64,000 nucleotides of DNA, taken from NCBI RefSeq assembly GCF_001005215.1, contig NZ_LBNQ01000032.1, positions 23,370 to 87,369 on the forward strand, in the 5' to 3' direction. Below, in pieces: positions 22,483 to 33,711 of this stretch. The translations under genes and the position numbers were made by a program. This DNA is from Lampropedia cohaerens. Lineage in GTDB: Bacteria; Pseudomonadota; Gammaproteobacteria; Burkholderiales; Burkholderiaceae_C. The stretch's first letter is position 1, and each line of letters begins with the position of its first letter. The notes under the pieces are model-generated. The model did no database searches and was not told the origin of the DNA. It saw only the letters and a list, made by a program, of their open reading frames with translations.

Positions 22483-23016
22483 ATGGACACCCCTGCATCC
22501 GCTTCATCTCCGCCCCTCTGGCCCGCGCTGCGCATCGGCGAGGGCTGGGACACACACGCCCTCGTGGCAGGCCGCCCGCTGATTCTGGGTGGCGTTACCA
22601 TCGCCCACGACAAGGGCTTGCTCGGCCACTCCGATGCCGATGTGCTGCTGCACGCCATCACCGATGCGCTGCTGGGCGCAGCCGGTCTGGGCGACATCGG
22701 CCGCCACTTTCCGGATACCGACGACGCCTTCAAGGGGGCCGACTCCACCGTGTTGCTGCAACAGGCCTGGCAACGTGTGCGCGCCGAAGGCTGGTGCATT
22801 GCCAATCTTGACTCGACCATCATTGCGCAAGCGCCCAAGCTGGCGCCGTACATGCCCGCCATCCGCCGTCACATCGCCACGGCATTGGAACTGGCAGAGT
22901 CGCAGGTCAACGTCAAGGCCAAGACGGCCGAACGCCTGGGCCCGGTGGGCCGAGGGGAGTCCATGCAGGCCCGCGCGGTCGTCCTGCTTGTGGCCGCACC
23001 GACCGAAAAGAACTGA
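22483..23016 (+). CDS. ispF: 2-C-methyl-D-erythritol 2,4-cyclodiphosphate synthase
   Basis: The trimeric MEP-pathway enzyme that cyclises CDP-methylerythritol 2-phosphate and releases CMP, 177 residues. The zinc-binding [17 protein letters not shown] (Asp and His) and [26 protein letters not shown] blocks are intact, as is FPDTD. The N-terminus is about 15 residues longer than usual, so the true start may be slightly downstream. It is coupled with ispD. Confidence 0.96.
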   Translation: MDTPASASSPPLWPALRIGEGWDTHALVAGRPLILGGVTIAHDKGLLGHSDADVLLHAITDALLGAAGLGDIGRHFPDTDDAFKGADSTVLLQQAWQRVRAEGWCIANLDSTIIAQAPKLAPYMPAIRRHIATALELAESQVNVKAKTAERLGPVGRGESMQARAVVLLVAAPTEKN

Positions 23017-23042
23017 ACTGCTCTCGCTCTGACCTTCTCACC

Positions 23043-23960
23043 ATGCTGGCCTACGTCACTCCGGTATTTCTAATCATCGCACTGGGCGTGGCAGTCAAGC
23101 GCATGCGCAACACTCCGCCTACGCTGTTTCCTTCGCTGGAGTGGCTAACTTTCTATGTGGCCTTTCCGGCGCTGCTGTTTCTGCGCACGGCACAGCTGCA
23201 GATGGACGCCGCCACGCTCAAGGCACTGGCGACGCTGGTGATCGGACCCGTGCTGCTGATGCTGCTGCTGGCGCTGCTGCTCCTGCGCTGGGGGTTGCGT
23301 GCATTGCCCGCACCGGCACGCTCCTCGGTTGTGCAGGGCACGACCCGCCCCAGCACCTACTTCGGACTGGCCGTGGCGGGATTGGTGTTTCCGCCCGAAA
23401 TCTCCGCACTTGTGATGCTGGCGCTGGCCATCGCCATGCCGCCGGTCAACGTCATCGCCGTGGTTGCACTGGCGTGGTGGAGCGGCCAGCGCGTGACCGC
23501 GCGCACCATCGCACGGAACCTAGCGCGCAATCCCATCATTCTCGCCACACTGGCAGGGACGCTGACCAACCTCAGTGGCGTGCCGCTGCCGGCTTTCCTC
23601 GCCAACGCCCTGGAGATCCTCGGCGGCGTCGCACTGGGTCTGGGCCTGCTGTGTGTGGGAGGCGGACTGGTGTTCCAGCTCCAGGGCGCCTACCCGTTGA
23701 CGGTCATCCTGACCGACGCGCTGAAGCTGCTGGGTCTGCCGAGCCTGACCTGGCTGCTGTGCCGCTGGCTCGCGGTGAGCGACGACATGACCATCGCGGC
23801 CTGCTTCTTCGCCGCATTGCCGACCGCCCCGAACGCCTACATCATGGCCCGCCAGCTCGGCGGCGACGCGCGCCTGATGGCATCGCTGATCACCACCCAG
23901 ACGCTGCTTTCCATGGTCACCGTGCCACTGTGGCTGATGGTGCTTGGCGTGTCGCGCTGA
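23043..23960 (+). CDS. AEC family permease/efflux protein
   Basis: A 305-residue integral membrane protein of the auxin efflux carrier (AEC) family, whose bacterial members move dicarboxylates or other organic acids. About ten hydrophobic segments occupy nearly the whole length. The LARNPIILATLAGTLTNLSG block in the middle and ACFFAALPTAPNAYIMARQLGGD near the end match the family. The substrate is not apparent. It is 26 bases after ispF on the same strand, but a functional link to isoprenoid synthesis is not indicated. Confidence 0.88.
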   Translation: MLAYVTPVFLIIALGVAVKRMRNTPPTLFPSLEWLTFYVAFPALLFLRTAQLQMDAATLKALATLVIGPVLLMLLLALLLLRWGLRALPAPARSSVVQGTTRPSTYFGLAVAGLVFPPEISALVMLALAIAMPPVNVIAVVALAWWSGQRVTARTIARNLARNPIILATLAGTLTNLSGVPLPAFLANALEILGGVALGLGLLCVGGGLVFQLQGAYPLTVILTDALKLLGLPSLTWLLCRWLAVSDDMTIAACFFAALPTAPNAYIMARQLGGDARLMASLITTQTLLSMVTVPLWLMVLGVSR

Positions 23961-24133
23961 GCAGCATCACAATTGTGCTGGCCCCCAGACAGTCAGGTAC
24001 GGCACAATAGTCGATCATCGCTGCCGGTCGGCCACACGGACCTGCTGGCGGCGTAATCTTTCAACTGCTGCGGGGGCGCTGCCCGACACGCCCTGGCACC
24101 CTGCCCCCGGCATTCTTTTGCGCTTGTATACCC

Positions 24134-24646
24134 ATGGCATCAGTCAACAAAGTCATTCTCATCGGCAATCTGGGCCGCGACCCGGAGTTGCGCACCTTCC
24201 CGAGCGGCGGCCAGGTCGCCAACGTCAGTCTGGCAACTACCGAGACCTGGAAAGATCGCCAGACCGGCGAGCGCCGCGAGCTGACGGAGTGGCACAACCT
24301 CGTCTTCAGCGATCGGCTGGCCGAAGTGGCCGCGCAGTACCTGCGCAAAGGATCGCCCGTCTACATCGAAGGCCGCATCCGCACCCGCAAGTGGCAGGAC
24401 CAGTCGGGCCAGGACCGCTACACCACTGAAATCCGCGTGGACAACATGCAAATGCTGGGCGGGCGCGGCGAAGGCGGTGGCGGCAACTACGGCGCAGCAG
24501 AGGCCGGCGGCCAGGGCAGCTACGGCAACAGCGCCCCGGCGCCGGCGCGCCAGCCTGCTGCACCGGCGTCGGCAGCGCAACGCAGCGCCGCCCCACCGGC
24601 AGCCGCATTCGACAACGGCTTCGAGGACGACGACATTCCGTTCTGA
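24134..24646 (+). CDS. ssb: Single-stranded DNA-binding protein
   Basis: A 170-residue SSB that coats single-stranded DNA in replication, repair and recombination. The OB fold spans residues 1-108 ([20 protein letters not shown] start; [21 protein letters not shown]). A flexible Gly/Ala/Pro-rich linker follows, and the acidic tip DDDIPF binds partner proteins. Length and start are typical. The gene stands alone on its strand. Confidence 0.97.
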   Translation: MASVNKVILIGNLGRDPELRTFPSGGQVANVSLATTETWKDRQTGERRELTEWHNLVFSDRLAEVAAQYLRKGSPVYIEGRIRTRKWQDQSGQDRYTTEIRVDNMQMLGGRGEGGGGNYGAAEAGGQGSYGNSAPAPARQPAAPASAAQRSAAPPAAAFDNGFEDDDIPF

Positions 24647-24752
24647 CATTCCCAATTTCCTGCGCGTCGATGGGCGCAGCGCGCGCCGGTGGCATCCTCG
24701 CACCAAGCCGACGCGCAGGATGGCTGGGGACTTGGACGAAATGCAGGCCGGC

Positions 24753-26361
<1,609 letters not shown>

Positions 26362-26552
26362 GATCGCTAGGCCCCATGTAATGCAATATGGCTTATTGGG
26401 CCGCGCCAGGCGCAGCCTGCCATGGATGCAACAAACTTGGCATTATCCACTGCCCGCGCTGCTTGCACGCGGGAGCCTGCTGCCATTGCAGCCTACCGAA
26501 GGCGCCAAAGCGGTGTACATCGCCTGCATGCGCTTTCGACAATCGCTCCACT

Positions 26553-27425
26553 ATGCTGAAACACACAACGTTTGGATACCTGAATCTCGCCCTGGCCTGT
26601 GGCCTGCTGGCTGCCTGCAACGCGGCGCCAACCAGTCAGGTCGCGTCAGCGCCCGCCGCGCAGGCCGCGTTCGCACAAACCGTCGGCGGCACTGCTGCCC
26701 AGCCATCCATGAACAGCACCGATCCTGAACACCTGCTGCGGGCTTATCACTGGCAGCTGCGAAGTGCCAGCGGCCCCGATCAGGCCTGGTTCGACACCGT
26801 GGCACCGGCCCTGCCCGCGCCGGTCGAGCTGACGTTCGATGGTCAGCGGCTGACCGTCAGCGGCCTGTGCAACCACATGGGTGCCGGCTATGACTGGGAT
26901 GGCGAGACCACCCTGCACGTGGGCATGGCCATGGCCACCAAGCGCGCCTGCTCGGACACGGCTCTGATGCAGGCCGAGGACGCTGTGGGTCGCCAGCTGT
27001 CAAATGCCACCGGCCTGGCGCTAACGGCCCCGGTAGGCGACACTGCACCTCTTCTCACACTGCACTTTGCGGATGGCAGCGCCTGGCAGCTGCAGGGCAG
27101 GCCGACCGATGCCACGCGCTTTGGCAGCGCACCCCAGCGGGTATTTCTGGAGGTCGCTCCCGATACCGTGGCGTGCACTCAGCACGGCCAGCCCAGCCAA
27201 TGTCTGCAGGTACGCAGCGTGGACTTTGACGATGCCGGCCTGCGCCGGGCTGAAGGCCCCTGGCAGGTCTACCCTGGCACCATCGAGGGCTACGCCCACA
27301 CGCCGGGCGAGTGGACGGTGCTGCGCATCAACCGCTACACACCGGCCCGGGTCAGCAGTGCCCAGCCCGCGGTGGTCGATGTGCTGGACATGGTCGTCAG
27401 CCGACAGATGGCGCAGCCCCGATAG
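26553..27425 (+). CDS. META and DUF4377 domain lipoprotein (HslJ-like)
   Basis: A 290-residue predicted lipoprotein. The signal segment ends in LLAAC with Cys22 as lipidation site. A META domain occupies about residues 65-180 (YHWQLRSASG; LTVSGLCNHMGAGYDWDGETTL; TKRACSD), related to E. coli HslJ. A DUF4377-like C-terminal domain follows (CLQVRSVDFDDAGLRRAEGPWQVYPGTIEGY; WTVLRINRY). Domains of this kind occur in envelope proteins of largely unknown role. The later ATG was chosen because it opens the signal peptide. The gene is divergent from trpC. Confidence 0.82.
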   Translation: MLKHTTFGYLNLALACGLLAACNAAPTSQVASAPAAQAAFAQTVGGTAAQPSMNSTDPEHLLRAYHWQLRSASGPDQAWFDTVAPALPAPVELTFDGQRLTVSGLCNHMGAGYDWDGETTLHVGMAMATKRACSDTALMQAEDAVGRQLSNATGLALTAPVGDTAPLLTLHFADGSAWQLQGRPTDATRFGSAPQRVFLEVAPDTVACTQHGQPSQCLQVRSVDFDDAGLRRAEGPWQVYPGTIEGYAHTPGEWTVLRINRYTPARVSSAQPAVVDVLDMVVSRQMAQPR

Positions 27426-27473
27426 AATCGGTGCATTCCACATTACTGACCCCTTCCAAGGAGATTCCGCCAC

Positions 27474-28364
27474 ATGTCCACCACCGAACAACGCGATCGC
27501 ATCGCCAGCGGCCTGGGCTTCATCGCCGCGCTGGACCAGAGCGGCGGCAGCACGCCCAAGGCCCTCAAGCTCTACGGCATCGAGGAGTCGGCCTACAGCA
27601 ATGAAGCCGAAATGTTCGACCTGGTCCACCAGATGCGCACGCGCATCGTCAGCAGCCCCGCGTTTGACGGCCGGCGCGTGCTTGGTGCCATCCTGTTCGA
27701 GATGACGCTGGATCGCGACTTCAACGGCAAGGAAGCGGCCCGTTTCCTCTGGGAAGACAAGCAGGTCGTGCCATTTCTCAAGATCGACAAGGGCCTGCAG
27801 GATGAGGCCGATGGCGTGCAGCTCATGAAGCCGATTCCGGGCCTGGCCGACTTGCTGGCGCGCGCCAAGGCCAAGGGCGTATTCGGCACCAAGGAGCGCT
27901 CGGTCATCAAGGCCAACAACGCCGCCGGCATCGCCGCCGTGCTGGATCAGCAGTTCGAGCTGGCGCAGCAGGTGCTGGAAGCCGGGCTTGTTCCGATCAT
28001 TGAACCCGAGGTCGACATCAAGGCTGCGGACAAGCAGGCCATTGAGGCAGAACTGAAGAAGGGCCTGCTGGCGCGGCTGGACAAGGTCAGCGCCGAGACG
28101 CCGGTGATGCTCAAGCTCACCTTGCCGGAGGTGGACGGCTTCTTCGACGAGTTGGTGGCCCACCCCAGCGTGCTCAAAGTCGTGGCGCTGTCGGGCGGCT
28201 ACAGCCGCGACGAGGCCAATGCCCGGCTGGCCCGCAACAAGGGCGTGATTGCCAGCTTCAGCCGCGCCCTCACCGAAGGCCTGTCGGCGCAGCAAAGCGA
28301 TGAGGAATTCAACCGGGTGCTGGAAGCCTCGATCGAATCAATCTACCGCGCTTCGATCACCTGA
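27474..28364 (+). CDS. fda: Fructose-bisphosphate aldolase class I (short, Fda type)
   Basis: A 296-residue class I, Schiff-base-forming aldolase that splits fructose 1,6-bisphosphate. It closely follows the short bacterial type known from staphylococci: GFIAALDQSGGSTPKALKLYG at the N-terminus, FLKIDKGLQDE and GLVPIIEPEVDI in the middle, and LSGGYSRDEANARLARN near the end. AAGGAG precedes the ATG. Betaproteobacteria more often use the class II zinc enzyme. A strong terminator follows. Confidence 0.94.
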   Translation: MSTTEQRDRIASGLGFIAALDQSGGSTPKALKLYGIEESAYSNEAEMFDLVHQMRTRIVSSPAFDGRRVLGAILFEMTLDRDFNGKEAARFLWEDKQVVPFLKIDKGLQDEADGVQLMKPIPGLADLLARAKAKGVFGTKERSVIKANNAAGIAAVLDQQFELAQQVLEAGLVPIIEPEVDIKAADKQAIEAELKKGLLARLDKVSAETPVMLKLTLPEVDGFFDELVAHPSVLKVVALSGGYSRDEANARLARNKGVIASFSRALTEGLSAQQSDEEFNRVLEASIESIYRASIT

Positions 28365-28395
28365 TCACCGCGCCTCAGTTCTGATTCATGAATGC

Positions 28396-28426
28396 AGCCG
28401 CGCCGGCCATGCCGCGCGGCTTTTTT
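28396..28426 (+). terminator. Rho-independent terminator of fda
   Basis: An 8-base perfect stem AGCCGCGC / GCGCGGCT is followed by a run of T, about 30 bases after the aldolase stop. It also lies at the 3' end of the convergent response-regulator gene. Confidence 0.9.
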
Positions 28427-29187
28427 CATGCCACGCTGCTCCCCCGCAGCTGCGCGCGCACCGTGGCCAGCATGCGGCGCGCCACCGGCACGGTTTCGGT
28501 GGTTCCCGCCAGCGTCAGACTCCAACATTCGCCGTCCTGCGGCGCAAGGCTGCGCACTAGGCCCCGCATGGCGCCGCGCGCTACCAGCGCACTGCGGTGC
28601 ACACGCAGGAAATGTTGTGGAAAACGCTGCTGCAGCCCGTTCAACGATTCATCCAGCAGGTACTGTCGGGAAGCTGTGACCACCGTGACGTACTTGAGTT
28701 CGGCACGGCAGCACAGCACCTCCTGAATCGGTACGCGTACGGTGCGATGGCGGTCCTGGATGCATAGAAAGTCCTCCTGCGGCGGCTGCGCTGCAACCGC
28801 CTGAGCGGCCATGGCCGCGTCAGGGCGCAGCTGCATGGCGCGGCGCAGCGCCTGGCGCAGGCGCTCCAGTCGCACCGGCTTGGTCAGGTAGTCGGCCGCC
28901 TGCAGGTCAAAAGCCTCTGCGGCGAACTCGGCATGCGCGGTGACGAACACGACCACCGGCGCGCCCTTGCCGGCCTGCAGCGCGCGGGCCCATTCGATGC
29001 CGCTGGTGCCTGGCATCTGGATGTCCAGCAGCATCAAGTCCACCTGCGCGGCCTTGAAGTGCTGCTGCGCCGCCGCAACAGAGGCGGCCTCCTGCACCAC
29101 GCAGGGAAATTCAGATAAGGACTCCAGCAGAAAACGCAGCCGTTGGCGCGCCAGTGCTTCATCGTCAACAATCAGAACATGCAGCAT
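28426..29187 (-). CDS. algR: LytTR-family response regulator (AlgR-like)
   Basis: A 253-residue response regulator. The receiver domain covers residues 1-120, with the phosphoacceptor Asp55 (LMLLDIQMPG), the acidic pair at Asp8-Asp9 and the conserved Lys103. A LytTR DNA-binding domain follows at about 145-250 (IQEVLCCRAELKYVTVVTASRQYLLDESLNGLQQ; FLRVHRSALV). The cognate kinase gene lies immediately upstream. The order argH / kinase / regulator matches the argH-algZ-algR region of Pseudomonas, where AlgR controls alginate and twitching motility; here the targets are unknown. A TTG three codons earlier is a possible alternative start. Confidence 0.87.
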   Translation of the reverse strand: MLHVLIVDDEALARQRLRFLLESLSEFPCVVQEAASVAAAQQHFKAAQVDLMLLDIQMPGTSGIEWARALQAGKGAPVVVFVTAHAEFAAEAFDLQAADYLTKPVRLERLRQALRRAMQLRPDAAMAAQAVAAQPPQEDFLCIQDRHRTVRVPIQEVLCCRAELKYVTVVTASRQYLLDESLNGLQQRFPQHFLRVHRSALVARGAMRGLVRSLAPQDGECWSLTLAGTTETVPVARRMLATVRAQLRGSSVA

Positions 29188-29204
29188 CTTGATCAATCTC
29201 GCGG

Positions 29205-30317
29205 CTACTCGGCATCATGGCCACGCAGCGGCCGCGCCGGAATGGTCAGTACGACCTCATAACGGCCCTCGCGCACGCGCGTCCTGAAGTCCGCCTGCAC
29301 ATCGTGCATCAGCTGCAGGCGGGCACGCACGTTGGCCAGCGCCATGCCGTTGCCGGCGCGGCGGGCCGCCGCCTGCAGCTGCCGGGGCGATGGCACGGTA
29401 TTGCTGATGATCACGCGCACCTGGTCACCCCGCCGACGCACCAGCACGTGGATGTCGCCGCCTTCGACACTGGGCTCCACGCCATGCTTGACGGCATTTT
29501 CCACCAGCGGCTGTAGCAGCAGAGGGGGCACACTGGCCACAAGTGCTGCGTCGTCGACACTGAAGGCTGCGCGCAGGCGCGGGCCAAAGCGCATGGCCTC
29601 GATGCGCAGGTACTGGCGTGCCAGGGCAATTTCGCGCTCCAGGCTCGAGATGCTTGCTGCATCCTTGAGCGCATGGTGGAACAGGTCGCTCAGGTCCTCC
29701 AGCATGCGCTCGGCCGCGTCCGGGTCCTGCCGCACCAGCGCAATGGCGCTGTTGAGTGTGTTGAACAGAAAGTGCGGCCGGATGCGCGACTGCAGTTCGG
29801 CCAGCCTGGCCACCGTGGCCGCAGGCTGGCTGGCGCGCTGCCGCAGGATGAGCACGCTGGTCAGCAACGCCGCGGCGGCCATGCCGGTCAAGCCCGCTGC
29901 CAGCCAGTTGAGCGGCCCTGGCGGTTGCAACGCAAGTGCGCTGTATAGCGCGTGCCCCAGCAGTCCGCACAGCCAGCCAGTGACCAGCACTGCGCCCCAT
30001 TGCACGGAGCGGGCCTGACGGTCCAGCCAGCCCTTGAGCACGCAACACAGCAGCAGCCACAGCAAGGTCGGCGGCAGCACCACTCCCACCAGCTGGGCAA
30101 ACTCGCCAAGCCATGCTGCTGCGCTGCCTGCGCCAAACAGTGCCAGCAGGGCTGCGGGCACGAGCATCAGTGCCAGGGCGCGCAGCACCACCCCGGTGTG
30201 GCAGGCGTCGAACAGCAGCCGCGAACGCGGGCGCATCTGCACCAGCGCAGCGGGCAACGCGCGTGCCGCCGCAGGTCTTGCTTCGCGGCGTGTCGATAAA
30301 CCTTCCTCCGGTCGCAT
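29205..30317 (-). CDS. algZ: LytS/AlgZ-type sensor histidine kinase
   Basis: A 370-residue kinase. Four or more hydrophobic segments at about residues 43-62, 72-96, 108-130 and 138-158 form the membrane sensor. The His_kinase domain has His182 in the RPHFLFNTLN motif of this family. The ATP-binding domain follows (PLLLQPLVENAVKHGVEP; GNGMALANVRARL). It lacks the usual HisKA dimerisation motif, as expected for LytS/YehU/AlgZ kinases. A start at Met28 is possible. It is divergent from argH and is followed by its response regulator. Confidence 0.88.
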   Translation of the reverse strand: MRPEEGLSTRREARPAAARALPAALVQMRPRSRLLFDACHTGVVLRALALMLVPAALLALFGAGSAAAWLGEFAQLVGVVLPPTLLWLLLCCVLKGWLDRQARSVQWGAVLVTGWLCGLLGHALYSALALQPPGPLNWLAAGLTGMAAAALLTSVLILRQRASQPAATVARLAELQSRIRPHFLFNTLNSAIALVRQDPDAAERMLEDLSDLFHHALKDAASISSLEREIALARQYLRIEAMRFGPRLRAAFSVDDAALVASVPPLLLQPLVENAVKHGVEPSVEGGDIHVLVRRRGDQVRVIISNTVPSPRQLQAAARRAGNGMALANVRARLQLMHDVQADFRTRVREGRYEVVLTIPARPLRGHDAE

Positions 30318-30428
30318 GGTGGTTCCGCCTGTCTATGGCTGTGCGCCGGGACCACCCCCGCGCACTAGAATGCCCGCTTGCGGCGCGCCGCGCGGCTTCT
30401 CCCTGTCCAATTCATTATCCCGACTTCC

Positions 30429-31919
30429 ATGTCCGATCCCAAACAAGTCCAGCCGTCTGCCAACCAGCTTGCCAGCAAGAGCGAGGGCTGGTCGGCCTTG
30501 TTCGCCGAGCCAATGAGCGAGCTGGTCAAGCGCTACACCGCCAGCGTGTTCTTCGACCAGCGGCTGTGGCGCGCCGACATCGCTGGCAGCCGCGCCCACG
30601 CCAGGATGCTGCACAAGGTGGGCCTTCTCTCGGCCGAGGACGAGGCGGCCATCCAGCGCGGGCTCGACCAGATCGCCAGCGAGATTGAGTCCGGCCAGTT
30701 TGCCTGGCAGCTCGATCTGGAAGATGTGCACCTGAACATCGAGGCGCGTCTGACCGCGCTGGTGGGCGACGCCGGCAAGCGCCTGCACACGGGCCGCAGC
30801 CGCAACGACCAGGTGGCCACCGACGTGCGGCTGTGGCTGCGCGACGAGATCGACGGCATCAGCGCACTGCTGCAGGATGTGCAGCGCGCCCTGCTGCGCG
30901 TGGCCGAGCAGAATGTGGAAGTAATCCTGCCGGGCTTCACGCACCTGCAGGTCGCGCAGCCGGTCAGCTTTGCCCACCACCTGCTGGCCTATGTGGAGAT
31001 GTTCCAGCGCGACGGCGAGCGCCTGGCCGATGTGCGCCGCCGCACCAACACGCTGCCGCTGGGCGCCGCCGCTTTGGCAGGCACCAGCTATCCGCTTGAT
31101 CGCGCCTTCGTGGCTCGCGCGCTGGGCATGGTCGATGCCGAAGGCAACCCGCAGATCTGCCAGAACAGCCTGGATGCCGTCAGCGACCGCGACTTCGCCA
31201 TTGAGTTCTCCGCCGCTGCCGCGCTCATCATGGTGCACGTCAGTCGCCTCTCGGAAGAGCTGATCGTCTGGATGAGCCAGAACTTCGGCTTCATCCGCAT
31301 TGCCGACCGCTTCACCACCGGCTCGTCCATCATGCCGCAGAAGAAAAACCCGGACGTGCCCGAACTTGCACGCGGCAAGACCGGACGCGTGGTCGGTCAC
31401 CTGATGGCGCTCATCACCCTGATGAAGGGCCAGCCGCTGGCCTACAACAAGGACAACCAGGAGGACAAGGAGCCGCTGTTCGACACCGTCGACACCCTGC
31501 GCGATACCCTGCGCATCTTTGCCGAGATGATCGGTGGCCAGCGCAACCCGCAGACCGGCGCGTTCGAAGGCGGCATTACCGTCAATGCCGAGGCCATGCG
31601 CCGGGCCGCGCAGCGCGGCTACGCCACCGCCACCGATCTGGCCGACTACCTCGTCAAGAAAGGCCTGCCGTTCCGTGACGCGCACGAAACCGTGGCCCTG
31701 GCTGTGCGCATTGCCATCGAGCGCGGCGTGGATCTGAGCGCACTGCCACTTGAAGAACTGCAGCGGTTCAACCCTGCGATCGAAGCCGACGTGTTCGATG
31801 CCCTCAGCCTGGAAGGCGCGCTCAACGCCCGCAATACCCTGGGCGGCACCGCGCCGGCACAGATCCGCACGCAGATTGCGCGGCATCGCGCGCGCCTGGG
31901 ACTGACGGCTGCGGACTGA
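30429..31919 (+). CDS. argH: Argininosuccinate lyase
   Basis: Last enzyme of arginine synthesis, 496 residues. It cleaves argininosuccinate to arginine and fumarate. The superfamily signature [11 protein letters not shown] is near residues 298-308, and [17 protein letters not shown] and the [14 protein letters not shown] block are present. The C-terminus is typical, and about 25 residues precede the conserved domain. The start [10 protein letters not shown] was chosen over an upstream in-frame codon because the extra residues have no family match. It is divergent from algZ. Confidence 0.97.
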   Translation: MSDPKQVQPSANQLASKSEGWSALFAEPMSELVKRYTASVFFDQRLWRADIAGSRAHARMLHKVGLLSAEDEAAIQRGLDQIASEIESGQFAWQLDLEDVHLNIEARLTALVGDAGKRLHTGRSRNDQVATDVRLWLRDEIDGISALLQDVQRALLRVAEQNVEVILPGFTHLQVAQPVSFAHHLLAYVEMFQRDGERLADVRRRTNTLPLGAAALAGTSYPLDRAFVARALGMVDAEGNPQICQNSLDAVSDRDFAIEFSAAAALIMVHVSRLSEELIVWMSQNFGFIRIADRFTTGSSIMPQKKNPDVPELARGKTGRVVGHLMALITLMKGQPLAYNKDNQEDKEPLFDTVDTLRDTLRIFAEMIGGQRNPQTGAFEGGITVNAEAMRRAAQRGYATATDLADYLVKKGLPFRDAHETVALAVRIAIERGVDLSALPLEELQRFNPAIEADVFDALSLEGALNARNTLGGTAPAQIRTQIARHRARLGLTAAD

Positions 31920-31955
31920 GCGCGAACTTTTCCTCTGCCAGCCACTCCATCGCCT

Positions 31956-32447
31956 ATGCCTGCCCACACCCGAGTCCTCCGCAACCTGTCGCTGCCCGGG
32001 CACGTGCCCGCACTACTGGCGCTTTCCGCCTGCGTCCTGCTGACAGCCTGCGCCAGTCCGTATGCGGGCGTCACCGTGCCGATAGGCCCTGTCGGCGTGG
32101 GCGTGGGTGTTGGCAGCGGCGGCGTCTCCGTCGGTGCGGGTGTGGGCGCTGGTCCAGTGGGCGTGGGCGTTGGTGTCAACCAGCGCGGCCAGGTGCACGG
32201 CTCTGCCGGCGTGGGCGCATCGACCCGCATCGGCGGCAGTGGTGCCCGTGCTGGCGTGGGTGTGGGCGGCAGCACGGTGCTGTACGATCCGGCAAACGGG
32301 GAGCAGCAAACGGCCCCGGTGCCGGTACAGCAAGGCACGGTGGCGCCTGCAGCAGCACCGCAATCAGCCAACACGACATCCCCCAAGCGCTGGCGCAATG
32401 CCGATGGCGAAGTGGTGCAGGACTGCGCCGTTCGTGGGCGCTGCTGA
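31956..32447 (+). CDS. Gly/Val-repeat lipoprotein of unknown function
   Basis: A 163-residue predicted lipoprotein, lipobox LLTAC with Cys32. Residues 40-95 are a low-complexity tract of alternating Gly and Val (GVGVGVGSGGVSVGAGVG and similar), which predicts a beta-rich or glycine-zipper-like structure. A short Pro/Ala/Gln stretch and a basic C-terminus (KRWRNADGEVVQDCAVRGRC, two Cys) follow. No known family is recognised with confidence. The gene sits between argH and the ABC-transporter operon, on the same strand. Confidence 0.7.
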   Translation: MPAHTRVLRNLSLPGHVPALLALSACVLLTACASPYAGVTVPIGPVGVGVGVGSGGVSVGAGVGAGPVGVGVGVNQRGQVHGSAGVGASTRIGGSGARAGVGVGGSTVLYDPANGEQQTAPVPVQQGTVAPAAAPQSANTTSPKRWRNADGEVVQDCAVRGRC

Positions 32448-32518
32448 GGACCTTCTGACACGCCGCGCGGCCCTTGTCATGAATTTGCCTTATTGGGCGC
32501 CTAGCATGCGCGCCCATC

Positions 32519-33652
32519 ATGCAAGAGTCTTTCCATCGCCCGCAGGGTGTGGCCGTTTCGGCGCAAGCGCTGCAACAGCGCTTTGGCAGCTTTCACGCCC
32601 TCAAGGGCATTGACCTCGAACTGGCGCCAGGACGCGTACTGGCGCTGCTGGGACCATCGGGCTGCGGGAAGTCCACGCTGCTGAAGATTCTCGCCGGGCT
32701 GAACCAGCCCAGCGGCGGCGCGCTGTACTTCGATGGCAAGCAGGTTGCCAGCCCGCAGGCGTGCACGCCCCCGCAGCAGCGCCGACTGGGCATGGTATTT
32801 CAGGATTACGCGCTGTGGCCGCACATGACCGTAGCCGGCAACGTCGGGTTTGCGCTGCGCATGCAGGGGCTGGCCCGCGCGCAGGTGCAAGCGCGCGTGG
32901 ACCGGGCACTGGCGCAGGTAGGCCTTGCCGGCATGGGCCATCGCCAGCCTGCCGAGCTGTCGGGCGGGCAGCAGCAGCGCGTGGCACTGGCGCGCGCCAT
33001 CGTGGCGCAGCCGGCGCTGCTGCTGTTCGATGAGCCGCTCTCGAATCTGGACCGCGATCTGCGCGAGAGTCTGTGCAGCGAGATCGGCCTGCTGCTGCGC
33101 GAGATCGGCACCACCGCCGTCTACGTCACCCACGACCACGAGGAAGCCTGCACCCTGGCCGATGAGGTGGCGGTGATGTTCAGCGGGCGCATCGGGCAGT
33201 GTGCCAGCCCGCAGCAGCTCTGGGGTCAGCCTGCCAATGCGGAGGTAGCGCGCTTTCTCAAGCTCGGCGCCGTGTTGCCGGCATGGCGCGAAGGCCGCGT
33301 GGTGCGTCTTCAAACGGACACCGATGCTGCCGCGACGATGCAGGTCACGCTGCCCGAGGCCAACATGGCGGCAGCCTCGGGCCCAAGCCACCAGGGGCAG
33401 CTGCTGGTGCCGGACAGCGCCATCGCCCTGCAGCAAGCGGGGGCGACCGCGACTGGAGACGCTCCCACGCTGACCGCCCATATCGCCGCCCAGCAGTACC
33501 GCAGCGGCCGCTGGCGCACCGCCATTGCGTTGCCCGGTGGCGAACAACTGCACACCTGGTGCCGCGAGCGGCTGCCGCTGCACGCGCGTGTGGCCGTGCG
33601 CGTCGATGCGACGCAGCTGCGCTGGTTCGACGCCGCACCTGCCGCCGCGTGA
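32519..33652 (+). CDS. ABC transporter ATP-binding protein (FbpC-like)
   Basis: A 377-residue import ATPase. Walker A GPSGCGKS at residues 45-52, Q-loop in MVFQDYALWPHMT, signature LSGGQQQRVALARAI and Walker B LLLFDEPLSNLD are all intact. The H-loop is in VYVTHDHEEA. The C-terminal 130 residues form a TOBE-like regulatory region. The next two genes encode the binding protein and a two-domain permease, the FbpABC layout used for ferric iron, although related systems carry thiamine, sulfate or phosphonates. No Fur box is evident upstream. Confidence 0.9.
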   Translation: MQESFHRPQGVAVSAQALQQRFGSFHALKGIDLELAPGRVLALLGPSGCGKSTLLKILAGLNQPSGGALYFDGKQVASPQACTPPQQRRLGMVFQDYALWPHMTVAGNVGFALRMQGLARAQVQARVDRALAQVGLAGMGHRQPAELSGGQQQRVALARAIVAQPALLLFDEPLSNLDRDLRESLCSEIGLLLREIGTTAVYVTHDHEEACTLADEVAVMFSGRIGQCASPQQLWGQPANAEVARFLKLGAVLPAWREGRVVRLQTDTDAAATMQVTLPEANMAAASGPSHQGQLLVPDSAIALQQAGATATGDAPTLTAHIAAQQYRSGRWRTAIALPGGEQLHTWCRERLPLHARVAVRVDATQLRWFDAAPAAA

Positions 33653-33711
33653 TGGCGCAGGTGCACCCCCTTCGCCCGATTCTTCCCACACGACAACCTC
33701 AAGGACTTCCT

